From the NCBI GenBank assembly GCA_013399895.1, contig VXBA01005446.1, positions 74,519 through 138,518 of the forward strand: DNA of 64,000 bases, written 5' to 3'. This stretch comes from Serilophus lunatus. Taxonomy: Eukaryota > Chordata > Aves > Passeriformes > Eurylaimidae. Positions 34,229 through 46,400 of this stretch are shown in pieces. Every line of letters starts with the position of its first letter. Positions within the stretch are counted from its first letter, which is position 1. The notes beneath the pieces are model-generated. The model was not told the origin of the DNA. It worked only from the letters and a program-made list of their open reading frames with translations, and searched no databases. A program made the position numbers and the translations under genes.

Positions 34229-35389
34229 AAATTTAATTTCTACTTTGCACTTTCTCTGTTACGTTGCTTTAGCATCAATAGAGCAGTCCCGGTGTCCTGC
34301 TTTGTGACTTCCGTGTGTGATGGGAAGAAGAGTCCTATTCAAAGCTGTGATCTACCTACATCTTTCTCAGTTTACTGATTTGAGCCCATAATGCCAGGCA
34401 CAAAATATTTGATATGGTGTTTGGGAAACGCCATAGTTCCATATTCATATCCTGTACCATGGGTATGGAGTCCTACATTTTTGGACTGTAGTGGAAGTAG
34501 TGTCCACACCAGTGAGAATATGACTGGCCTCCTTAGAGCTGGTCTGCCATACCACAGTCAGAGGTTGAAGTGTTATTTTCTGTTCTGCCATTTGAAAACA
34601 AATGCTCCATTTTATCTATTTGCACATCTCCCTTGTTTGTTTAATTCTACCACAATGTGTAATTTGTAATATTGACATTCTCCATACATTGGAAGTCTGT
34701 TAGGGGTGAGAGAAAATTTTCACTATATAAAGTGGAAGAAACAAACCTGATAATTTTATATAGCCTATTAAAGCATCAAGCAGAATTACTTTAGTGCTAT
34801 GAGCATGTATTGATGGGGACCATATGGCTTGTAATTTTATTTTTGGTCTAACATACTTTCACAGAAACTACATCTGAGTTGAGTATGCTCTCTGAATAAC
34901 CAAAATATCCAAGCGAAGAAACAGAATTACTTTTTGAAAATCTAATTTTCACTTAAAGATACCTGTAATCTAGCTTGTAAGCAAGAGTTCAATATCTAAA
35001 TTGACATCTGTGCCAACATAGGCACCAGTAGTCTTGTTTCTCATAAACTGATTTTTGAAAAGCTTACCTCTTTGATCACAAAACCTGTGAAATAGTGGCA
35101 CCACATCAGTGAAAATCCAACAATCATGAAGAAAGCCCTGTAGCATCAGACAATGAATTAGAGTAGTACCAAAGTAGCTTTTAATTTTTGCATCTTAATA
35201 TTTTGATTTTTCTTGAAAGTTTTTTTCTGTAAACAGTTCTGATAATACTTAGTGCATGAACAAACAAAACAGTTTCCATCCTTTGGGAAACCATTACATT
35301 TTTCAATTGTGTGTGAAATACAGTGTGCATGTTCAAGTGTGAGTATTAATCACCACAAATTTATGTAATTTATAAAGACAGGTTGTCCT
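34229..35389. other. Spacer between two CR1 copies
   Basis: AT-rich unique-looking sequence. No exon or repeat was recognised. Confidence 0.5.
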
Positions 35390-36998
35390 CAGGACAACTG
35401 GCCTCCTGAGCTGGTAGATGGGGTCAGGGAGTGATACCCTGCAATCCATGAGGAAGCAGTCAGAGACCTGCTGAGCCACTTGTGATCCTCACAAGTCTAT
35501 GGAATCCATCCTAGGGTGATAAGAGAGCTGGCAGATGAGCTTGCCAAGCCAGTCTCCATCATTTATCAACAGTCCTGGCTCACTGAAGACATCCCAGGTG
35601 ACTGGAAGTTGGCCGTGTCCTATCCACAAGAAGGGTCAAAAGGAGGATCCCAGAAATTACAGCCCTGTGAGGCTGACCTCAGTGCCAGGCAAGATTATGA
35701 AACAGATCATCTTGAGTGCAATCACAAAGCACCTACAGGATGGCCAAGGGATCAGACCTAGCCAGGGTGGATTTAGGATGGGCAGGTCCTGCCTGACCAA
35801 CCCGATTTCCTTTTATGACCAGGCGACCCACCTAGTGGATGAGGAGAAGGCTGTGGATGTAGTCTACTCAGATTTCAGCAAAGTCCTTGACACCATCTCC
35901 CATAGCAAACTCCTGGAGAAGCTGGCAGCCCATGGCTTGGACAGGCACACTCTTTCCTGGATTAAGAACTGGCTGGATGGTGAGGCCCAGAGAGCGATGG
36001 TGAATGGTGCCACATCCAGTTGGTGGCCAGTCATTTGTAGGGTCCCCCAGCGATCAGTGTTGGACCTAATCCTGTTTAATATCTATACTGATGATCTGGA
36101 TGAGGGGATTGAACCATTAGTAAATTTGCAGATGACATCAAGCTGGGAGGAAGTGTTGATCTGTTAAGAGGGTAGGAGACCTGTGCAGAGAGACCTTGAC
36201 AGGCTGGATAGATGGGCAGAATCCAACAGTATGAGATTCAACAAGTGTTAAGCGCCAGGTTCTACACTTTGGCCACGGTAACTCCCTGCAAGTACTACAG
36301 GATGGGGACAGAGTGACTGGAGAATAGCCAAGCAGATAGGGGACCTGGGGATACCGGTCGACAGCCAGCTGAACATTAGCCAGCAGTGTGACCAGGTGGC
36401 CAAGAAGGCCAATGGCATCCTGGCCTGTATCAGGAACAGTATGGCCAGCAGGGCCAGGGAAACGATTCTTCCTCTGCACTCAACACTGGTTAGGCTGCAC
36501 CTTGAGTTCTGTGTCCAGTTCTGTGCCAGTTTAAGGAAGATATCGAGATGGGCAGAGAAGGGCAACAAGACTGGTGAGGGGTCTTGAACACAAACCCTGT
36601 GAAGAGCGGCTGAGGGAGCTGGGGTTGTTTAGCCTGGAGAAGAGGAGGCTCAGGGGAGACATTTATCCCTCTCTACAACCACCTGAAAGGAGGCTGTAGC
36701 CTGGTGGGAGTTGGTCTCTTCTCCCAGGGAACCAGTGACAGAACGAGAGCACACAGTCTCAAGATGCACCAGGGGAAGTTTAGGCTGGATGTTAGGAAAA
36801 AATTCTTCACATAAAGAGTGTTTGGCCATTGGAATGGGCTGCCTAGGGAGGTGGTAGAGTCACCGTCCCTGTGAGTGTTTAAAAGAAGACTGGATGTGGC
36901 ACTTAGTTTAGGGGATGAGATTGTGTTAGATAATAGGTTGGACTTGATGACATCGAAGGTCTTTTCCAACCTAGTTAATTCTATGATTCTGTGATTCT
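35390..36998 (+). repeat. CR1 LINE, 5'-truncated, with reverse transcriptase remnant
   Basis: About 1.6 kb of a CR1 element in + orientation. It starts within the reverse transcriptase region (CTGCTGAGCCACTTG; CATTTATCAACAGTCCTGGC) and runs through the typical GTTTAGCCTGGAGAAGAGGA segment to the 3' UTR. It ends GTCTTTTCCAACCTA and the octamer-like tail ATTCTATGATTCTGTGATTC. No target-site duplication was clear. It is truncated at the 5' end, as most avian CR1 copies are, and frameshifted inside. Confidence 0.93.
35535..36167 (+). pseudogene. CR1 ORF2 reverse transcriptase fragment (broken)
   Basis: A 210-codon open stretch shows LINE reverse transcriptase signatures: IHKKGQKEDPRNYSPV near the start, then GGFRMGRSC, DFSKVLDT (palm aspartate region) and VPQRSVLDLILFNIYTDDLD. 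The catalytic FADD motif is encoded by TTTGCAGATGAC at 36125-36136 but in a different frame, so a frameshift separates it from the upstream domain. The endonuclease part is absent. Not functional. Confidence 0.9.
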
Positions 36999-39900
36999 CT
37001 ATTTTGTATTCTGCAAGGGTTATCACAACCATGTTTTATCATGGCCTCTGGAAGCAGTTGTGACCAATATTGATTATATTGTTATATTGTTATTTTACCA
37101 TATGACAATGGATCTACTTCTATCATGTTCAGAAGACATTCAAATTATGATGAACCGTGAATGTGACACTGCATGGACCTTTGGCCCAAGGTCACCAGGT
37201 AAAGAACATGTCAAATTTCTTCTGATGACAGCTTCTCAGGAAAGAGTGTGATCCTTTGCAGTTGGCGACTGACTGGGCAAAGAATGAGCACAATTTTAAC
37301 AGTGCACTCCAGGACTTATTAAACAGGGGTTCTTGCAGGTATGAAACAAAATAGGGTGATTTAAATTTATAAATTCTCAACTTTTTAAATTTCACTACAA
37401 GTTTCAGGTTAAAACTTGAGAGAGAATAAAAGTGATGAGGTATTTTTGGTTGCTGATTTTTTTTTTTTTTAATTAGACGAAACATTGCCCTTGCTCATTC
37501 TTTCTGCCAAGGCAAGGAAAATAAAACCAACTCCAGGTCAAAAACCATTTCTCCTTTTCCTCAAGCTGTTCTAGTTCATCAGTTCAGTATACCTTTTCAA
37601 CCCATGTTCTTTATTGCCTAGTTTGCACTCACCAGCAAGTTTAATACTTGCTCATCACAGTACACAGTATAAGAGCAAAGCACTGCAGGATTTGGCCCCA
37701 CTCTTCCTGTATTCCATTAATTTTACTATCAAGTCTTGGCTACCAACATGAAGTCCTAAATTCTGAAAACACTTCTGACTTTTTATTTCTGATATTTAGC
37801 TGAAAAGGGTTACCAGGTATATGCTACCTTAAAATTGATTTTTAATGACAATTGTTTTACTATCAACAATAAAAAACCACACTCCAAATCCCTCTCCTTT
37901 TGCAGACTATCTTAATAAAGGGATCATAAAATACAAAAGAGAGAGAAACAGGTAACCTGAGATGCAATTTTGGAATGCAAACTTTTAGTTCAAATGTGCA
38001 AGCTCGAACTTAACAAATGTTTAAAATATTTGAGTTTGTCCAATGGTGCCAAAATAAACCATGTCTTTTCTAAAGACTATATATTTAGCTAGGCATTGGC
38101 AATGTAAATCTTTCAACCATTTCAAGTATTTGTTTAAAAGCCTCCCAAAACACGTGGGCTCCCAACAAAACTGAAGAATGAAATGTTTAGAACACTAAAG
38201 CTCAACAGCTGACTTACAATCAACCTAATATGAGAACACTACTTTGGTTTTTAGAACTTCTGAATGCATTTTATTTACCAATGCATGAGAAGAACAAATA
38301 GAGAAAGCCCAGTTCTGCAGGCCTAATGTGAAATGGTACAGTGATAAGAGTCAGTACATGTAACACTGTGATCACAGCAAGCACAGTATCAAAGAAACTG
38401 CTCGCCAGTGATTTCACGTGTTTCGCGGTTTCTTCTTGCATGGGAGGAAAATCTTCTGGGATAAAAAACCCAAAAAACCTAACAGCCTTAATATGGAATT
38501 ATTCTAAATGAAGGAAATAAAGGCATAGAGAAATCCTGACATCTAGATAGCAAATTCATTTTTGTACATGGATTAAAGATGGTACAACTCTTAACCACCT
38601 TGTAAGAATATATAAAGTCAATCTTGTAAAAGGTTCAGTGATTTGGAATAAATAAATAAATATGCCAATGACAATATAATGACATCACTAAACTATTTCA
38701 ATATGATAGCTCATTTATAAAAATAGTTTTAATATTCCCTTGCATTAATGATTAACTAATGAATGTTACTTTGTTGTGAATGTATTTAAAGACGAATCAA
38801 ACTGACTTTAGCTACAGGACTCTATTAACAAGACTGAGCTACTTTTGAACTTTTCAAATATCAGCAGTTTTCCCAACGCTAGTACAGAAAGCCATGCCAC
38901 CAGTTTTGGGCTGTGGGCTGAATGAAAAGTAGTGCTAAAAGACTAAAGGTCCACAGATCTTTTCTGTTAAAGTTGATTTGTCACAATATTGTTAATTAGT
39001 GAGGGCTTAGGGAAGGCTTACTAGGAATATAATTACAGTGCTGAAAAGCATTAATAATGCTCTTATCCCGAGCCAACATGATGCTATTTACATATTTTAC
39101 CCCAGCATATACCAGAAATGGCTCCCAATGCATAATGTGCTGCAGGATCACCAAGAGAAAGACACAAAATCTCACAGGGGAAGGATGTTTTCAAGTATCT
39201 CAGTGCTTTCCCAAGACAGTAGGGACCCTAATTTGGCCAGTAATTATAACTGTCACCGTAAGCATCACCTATGGTGAGCCATCTTTCATCATAAACCATT
39301 GTTCCATTGGGAGGGAAACGAATTGTCACTCCTGGTACATAATTGGACTCAGCATCATTCTTCTCTTATATACTAGGACGGAAATGACAATTGCATTTGT
39401 CTGCTGTATAAGGGCATTTGCACTTTCAGAGCTCTGCACAGACACCAATCAGTTCTTAATGAATAAACCATATGATAAAAGCCAATTAATCCATGTTATC
39501 ATTATTGCCTATTTTTACTCACCAGAGCAGAATTCCTGCCCTCGTTACAATGAAAGGCAAAAGTCAGACTGGGCTCAACAGGGCCAGAAGTTCAGCTGAG
39601 GGCACTAAAGGCTGGGCCTCCATTACCAGACCTGTGTGATTTTTGCTGCTCAATTCAGTGTGTAAAGAATGGAAAGTGTTTTGACATTAACCACACAGAT
39701 GCTTTTGCAAACTCTCAGAAGGAGCCCAGTAACCTCTTCAGGGGCTGCATACCTTTAATGACAGTCACTAAGGAATTTACCAAAGACCACACACCAGGTT
39801 GTTAGCAAGGAAGAGTGAGAATCCAACTGCTTCTGAATCTTCACCTCTCAGCACAGTAAGTTTCCCAAGTCCTTTTCAAATAAAACGAACATTTCCAGCT

Positions 39901-42786
39901 GAATTGTAGAAAACAACACCTTCTTTAATTGTGGCTCAAATACATTTATTTACATTTCTCATTTATGATATAACATCCTAACTAAAATGCTCACTGAATT
40001 TCAGATGGCTCGGTACAAGACATAAGACAGAGTCAGGAACTATTTCTCCACCTTAGGTGAAATGTATCAAAAGGAAAATTATGAAGCAAAACTAATTAAG
40101 TAATAGTTTTGCTTAATTTTAATTTGCTTAATTACTTATTTGTTAATGAATCAAGTACTACCTGCAAATAGGTGTAGCTGACATCATGCCTTCTAAATGG
40201 CTTTTGCCTGGCTGATCCTACTTTTTTTTCCAAACAAAGCCAGCGGACACGAGAGGCTGGAGGTCAAACAGTCTGTCTGTATGATTATTCACTTGGAAGC
40301 AGAAATACTTGGGGGAAGGTGAGGAGCTCTTGATACCCCCGGGGGAAGGAGATATTAAGTACATTCATGCATGGAGAATAAGCCCTGATTTAGTAAACTT
40401 GCATTTTCAAAGTAGCAAACAATTTCCTCATCAAAACTGCCAAGGAGTAAGATAGAAGATCTTTATATTTAAAAATAAGTAGTTCAAAGGTAGATTAAAA
40501 CAATGGGTAAGAATAAAAGTATCATTTTCACAGTGAGGGAAAGGTTACCTTATTGTTCTACAGGGATCTTTGCCCCACAGCCCATGTTCAACTTCACTAA
40601 GAAATCATCCTGAAGAGGGGGTTAATTTGGAGATGGCAGTATTTCACACCACCATATTTAGCATGGAGATGCTGATGATACTATGCCATGTGAGTATTAA
40701 GGAGGAGCTCTGAGAAGAGGTGGAAGAGGAGCTCACCCTCACTATGGAATGCATGTTAAAACAACAGGTGACATTCAGCATCCATAAATGCAAAGTTGTG
40801 AATTCAGAAAACAGTTCTGTCTTCATACACCTTATGGTGAACTCTGAGTTGAACATTACAACTGAGGAATGAGATCTAAAGTTGTTGTTATTACTACAGA
40901 AATATTAATACCAATAAATATCTGTCATAAAGTAAATCCAATACAAAAAAATTGATTACAAATAGAATAAACCAGATGATACCATCATAGCAACCACTAA
41001 AGTAAATACCTTGAATACCAGGGATAAATCTGGTCGTATCTCAGTAAAACCACTGCAGAGCTGGAAAAAAATAGATTAGCATGATAAGGCCAATTAAAAA
41101 CATGAGACAGCTCCTTTACAAGAGACTAAGGGTTCTCTCTGGAAAAGAGAAGTGGGAGAGAAATAATGCCAAATACGTAAAATCACAAGGGACATGGAAA
41201 CAATATGAACAGGGAATGGTTATTCGCTGTTTCTCTCACACAAAAACTAGGTGATAGCAAATTAATAGAGCTGGTTCACAGCAAAGAAAAGGAAGTATTT
41301 CTTCACTCAATGCATCATTAACTGTGTAAGATCTCACGACAGGAATAAGTAGATACTAAAAATTTTAATGGAACCAAAAAGAGGTCATGAAAAAGTACTG
41401 CTAAATATGAAGAAACCACCTGGCTTAGAAAGCCCCTAAATAACAAATTGCTGGGAGACTAGGTGGGAGAAGGAGCACGAGTGCTGGCCTGACTTAATAC
41501 TCTTTCCTAGGCATCTTCTGTTTGGTATTGCCAAAGGCAGTCTTTGGGGTTTGGTTCAGCACAGTATGGTTGTCCTTACATTTTCATTTTTATTTCTTCC
41601 TCATTACTTCCTTAGAGCAGAAATAGCTCAATAGCACTGACAGCTCAGGAGATCTTGTCATTCACTTAGTGCACTAAAGCTCAACGAGGACAGTAGGACA
41701 AAGAGTAGCTGAGTTGCTCAAAATGTTGAGCAGCAGCACAAGGATGATGGTGAAGGGGTTGGGACCTGGAGGGTGGTAGTCCTCTGGTGTGGAAGCATTA
41801 AGCTTTCTTCCCCACTGAATAGGTGTGTGGGAGAGGCTCCAGACTCACTGGCTGTTTTAGGATTGACTAAAGGTCGAAAAGGAGCACTTCAGAAGTTTCT
41901 AGAAGTGACTTGGGTAAACTTGGCTTGAAGGGACTCTACTTATCTCCCTGCAAGGGGTTAGGTTTGGTCAACTGAAACTAGTAGGAGCTTAGGTCTGCAG
42001 ATGAGGAAGGTCTAACATGTAAGTGTTTGAAAGAAAAAAAAAAAAGATATTAAAATGTCTCCCTATATTTAAAATTAAAATTTCCTTTTCTCCAGCTAGA
42101 CTGCTGTTACAGTATCTGTACAAGCAAGCGTAAAGAGGGAAGTCTGAGTAACAACATTAAATACAAAGCAAAGCAGGCAAGTGGAAATTTTAGGAGCTAT
42201 ATCCACCTTGCCTGAGCTGGCTGGCCCTGGAAGTAGCTTAAAGCACACTTGTCTCCTGAGGTTCATTACTGAATTTGGAGTGCTTAGAGATTACAGCTGC
42301 CTTCTTGAGCAGGTTTATATGGGTGCTGACCTGACTGTTCATACAGGAACATGGTTGGGTCACAAACATAACTCTAGGTCTAACTCTGCGGTATCTGTAA
42401 GGTCTAGAATGTCTGTCTACCCAAAATTTTCCTCCTCAGCCCTCAGGTTCTCTCCTCCCCATAAGAGTCTATCTTTCAGCCTTTGAGTTAAATCTTAGGG
42501 CACTTAATGAGTACACAAAGCAGAGGGTTGGGAGTTTGGCCTGAAACCCAACCTGGATGGTACTCCTGCACAGCAGAGCAAACAGAGGTTTAGAAGAAGC
42601 AGGCAAAAAGTCTTGTAGGAAAGTGGTGAGAAAAGGCAGACACTGAAAAGGCAAATTTTGAATCTATAAGTTGCTTTCCAAATATCTGAGAGCTTTTCCC
42701 TCATAGCGCAGTGGCTGAAAACAATATAGGAAACTCTCTCCACTATCTGAAATATGGCACAATGTCATAAGGTTTTCATGTTGCAA
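36999..42786. other. AT-rich intergenic DNA beyond the MIPOL1 3' end
   Basis: No coding exon, RNA gene or clear transposon was recognised. Short open frames (for example 39057-39599, + strand, 180 codons) have no recognisable domain and no CpG-rich or splice context. Confidence 0.5.
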
Positions 42787-42792
42787 TTTATT
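42787..42792 (-). terminator. MIPOL1: Candidate MIPOL1 polyadenylation signal
   Basis: TTTATT on + is AATAAA on -. It is the first canonical signal downstream of the MIPOL1 stop codon and implies a 3' UTR of about 630 bases. Not confirmed by transcript data. Confidence 0.4.
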
Positions 42793-43407
42793 AAGATGTA
42801 CCTCCAGTGAAACCTAAAACTGTTGTATAAAGCTATACATTTTTTCTGCCCTTTGATGTAGCCACAGTCACTAGCTGCAATTCAATGGGCTATGAGTAAA
42901 GAGTTAAAAATATTCCATATACTAGCCAGAGATATTTCTTGAATGCCAAGCCACTTTATCAAATAATATATTTAACATACAAATACTGGACTATTTGCAG
43001 TCTCACAAATACCAAGGGATTTAAATTTTGAAACTGCTTTGCAGGATTTTGAACCTGAAGCCTACAGTATTTAAAAAAAAAAGATCAAGCTCTGCCTTGC
43101 AGCAGACTATACTGAGAGGACAGCCTGTTAAAACAAGCATCTACATAATTTTTTCACAGTACACAGTGCCACAATGCTTTTGCTTAAAAACAAATACATG
43201 TTTGCAATGAAACATTTCAACAAATCACAGAACTCAGCAGCAAAGTAGTTAAACATTTATGATTTGATTTTATCTTGGCTTGGAATGTCGCTGGAGTGTC
43301 CCACTTCTAACAACTGTTTGCTAAGTTAAGGCTTTAGTGTTTACACAGTGCTGAATGAAGCAGCCTGGTCACCAGATGTGAATGCTTCCTTAGACTACAG
43401 CTTTCAA
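42793..43407 (-). other. MIPOL1: Putative MIPOL1 3' UTR
   Basis: Sequence between the MIPOL1 stop codon and the first canonical polyadenylation signal on the - strand. The extent is inferred from that signal alone. Confidence 0.4.
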
Positions 43408-43474
43408 TCAGATCACGGTCCTAATGGTCCCTGCTCCAACCTTCTTCCTCAGGACGTCCACCAGCCTTTCCAAC
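43408..43474 (-). CDS. MIPOL1: MIPOL1 last coding exon (C-terminal 21 residues)
   Basis: Read on the - strand, a strong pyrimidine tract (CTCTCCCTCTCCCCTGCCCC) and CTCAG acceptor precede an exon. Its first base completes a codon from the previous exon. It then encodes LERLVDVLRKKVG, ends RTVI, and stops at TGA (43408-43410). This matches the end of vertebrate MIPOL1 (mirror-image polydactyly 1) at nearly every residue. MIPOL1 is a largely coiled-coil protein of about 440 residues whose molecular role is poorly defined. The exon lies about 29 kb past FOXA1 in convergent orientation, as in other vertebrates. Earlier exons should lie at higher coordinates, but none could be recognised up to 64000, which fits the very long introns of this gene. 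Confidence 0.9.
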
Positions 43475-46400
43475 CTGAGAGGGGGCAGGGGAGAGGGAGA
43501 GGAGAGAAAAAAAAAAGGAAGCTAATGTTAGGAATGTTCTGGCTGAAAGAGACAGTGTTTGCACTGAACCAAGCTGTCCTGGTGGTGGTCACGCTCAGAA
43601 ACAAAGCACTACTGTAAAAGACAGACATTAAGGGAAAATGCAGACAACTTACGGAAAACTTTTTAACCTACAACGCAACCCCTTTGCAGCCAGTGATATA
43701 CATCAAATCACTTTTCTTTTGTAGTATATGTAGTATCTGAGGTCCCTAAAAGGCATGAACACAAGACTCTGTGGAGCAATCCTGCAGTATACATACACTT
43801 TGGTGTAAGCAGGACATGGAATTTTTTCACTTTTCAAAATACAAGTGCTCCATGGCCCTTGTTAAATGTAAACTTAACTGTTGTTTCCCCTTAAAAAATA
43901 TCTTGCCCATTATCCAAGAGACACTTCTATTGTTGTTTATAAATTTATGTCTAAAACCCCATTTGTTTTGTGATAAAAACTTTTTCAAAATATTCAACAA
44001 GTGAAGTTTCTGAGGATGAGGACAATGATACTTTGAAGGTGGCCTAATGATTCTTGTGTCGGCACAACTACAGAAAAGTTAAGAGTGGAAATAAGTAGGA
44101 CAGAAAGCTGCCTAATCCTTCCTTAGTTTTAAGGTGCAGGCTATAGGCATGTTCAGAACCTAACTGGGTTAATTTGTTCTTTCCTTTTGTTAAAGCATGT
44201 AGGCAAATGCAATGGACTAAATTTGTTCAGCATTTTCCATCTGCACATGTTTATCTTCAGCACTCTAATAATCATTCTGTCAAGGTATTTCTTCATTTTA
44301 CCTGTATTTTACAGAATCCTGCAATAAAAGCTCTCCCACAAATAAACTATCTATATAAAAACAAATGCAGTGTGTAGCAGAACGCTTTTAGAAGCATGTC
44401 CAGAATATTATACACACGACTTCAGTAATGGATAAATAGAGTTGTAGATTCAAATAACTGTATTCACTACTACAAAGTTGACCATTTTTTCTTATCTGAA
44501 AAGACAATTTTGTTTTCCTTTTTTAAAAAAAATGTATTATACAGCATGAGAAATGCAGATAGGAAATAAAAATAGCACAGCTTTATCAAAATTACAAAAT
44601 CCATTTTATCTCATGGATGCATTAGCAAATTCAGTGCAGGTAAACTAGTTAATATGGATTTATTGCCACAAGTTGTGACTAACACACTTAGTACGTATTG
44701 AAACACTCTTGTTTTCCAGGAACCACCAAGCACAACGAAGCTACACCTTTCATTGTACTCACCAGGTGACTTAATTCCTGAAATAAGATTAAGAATTCAC
44801 CACCCAAATGTAATCATGAGACACCAGGAAATGTATGTGGAAAGTTCAGCTAGTTCTAGCTGTACCACAAGGACTCTAAGGGAGTGAAAGCACAGGTGAA
44901 AAAGCACTGCTTACATACTCCTCTCCCTTCAGTTTTCCAATAGCTGATCTTCCTTCTTAACCAACTAGCACATTTTTCCTGGTTTTGTAACATACATCTA
45001 CTGTACTTCTTTATCTTCATGAAAGCAGCACCCAGACAGCCATAACTCAATGCAGTCAGTCCATACAAGTATAAAGTGAAGGATTTCACAAGTTATTCAT
45101 TCCTGAAAGTTTTCTCACAGTGGAGAATCAATTTTTTGAGTTCCAATGGTTTTAACTTAGTTACTGATAGGTCAGAAGAAATTCCCTGTTAAATTAGTTG
45201 TCAGTCCATGTGCAATTTCAGAAAGCAATGGCAGATTAGTCCTCTCTTTTAATAGCATGTGTATTCAGAAGCATGGCAGCTTTCTCAGCCACTTTAACTA
45301 TTACTGTAGGCCTCTTTCACATTAGCACCCTTTTTGATATGCTTCAGAGACATAAAGCACTGGAGAAACACTTCATACTGTTTGAACAAACAAAAGATTT
45401 GGGCTGCAAATTGTTTTTCTGGGAGGCAGCATAAAAATAGTAAAAGCTGAGATCACAGCTTATCAGTTAAAAAGAAATATTGTGTGGCTTATACAAGGGG
45501 GGAAAATGATTTCAGTAACTGAGGCTCGTTTTGGGGAGACACATGTTGGAGGTCACTGGTTACACACTATCCTACGATTTTTAGACGTGCACCACTCTGT
45601 GACCGAGCAACGGCACTGCACATCAGAGCTGAACAAGTTAGGGGAGAGCTGCCCATGTTTGAAGAGAAATACCACTGAGATGAAAGTAGCTGTCTTCTGT
45701 TTAACCTTGAAACTGTCAGGCTTCATTGAAAATAATGAGGCTTAACCATCATAGCTTCTGCTTTTCAAACGAATGATGACTGAAATAATCAAAATGAGAT
45801 ATTCCTCACCAAATACAAACCATGCAGGGCTTATTTGCCTCTTGTTTCAGTCATGTGAGGATTTTCAAATTTATTTATCCTTTATCAGAAGAAAAAAGCA
45901 ACACTGTATTAAGATACTGTACCTTTGATAGAGAATTAAACAATAATGTAAAAGAGAAACTAACAGCCATTTATAAGATAACATGGCAAAATTTACCCCT
46001 ACACAGACACAAGACCAAATGTACCACTGAAATCCCACTTAAGCCTACAAAATGATGCTGTAGGCTGAATCAGTGGTTAATAACTCTTGATATAGGCCTC
46101 GGGGGGCTTTTTGGAATAATAATCCCGGACTCTTTGTTCACCAAGGGCCCAACTCTGTCATCCCAACTCACACTAAGCAATGTTTTTCTTAGCAAGTAAT
46201 AAAAGGCAGATAAAAAGGCTGTTTGGCCAATGAGATGCTACCTGCAAGGAGTGAGGGTGGCATAGTCACCCCTTGTTGAAAAGGGTTTGTGTCCAGTCCA
46301 GTGGGATGCTGCAGGCAGCTCCCTCTGGAGATTGAGCATTTTGATCTGTGGAAAACAGCAGTAATAGTTTAATACCTCAAGATCAAAGGTAAAGTAAATA

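Noticed and set aside
39057..39599. 180-codon + strand open frame
   Set aside because: No domain, signal or family features; AT-rich intergenic context without promoter-like or splice signals.
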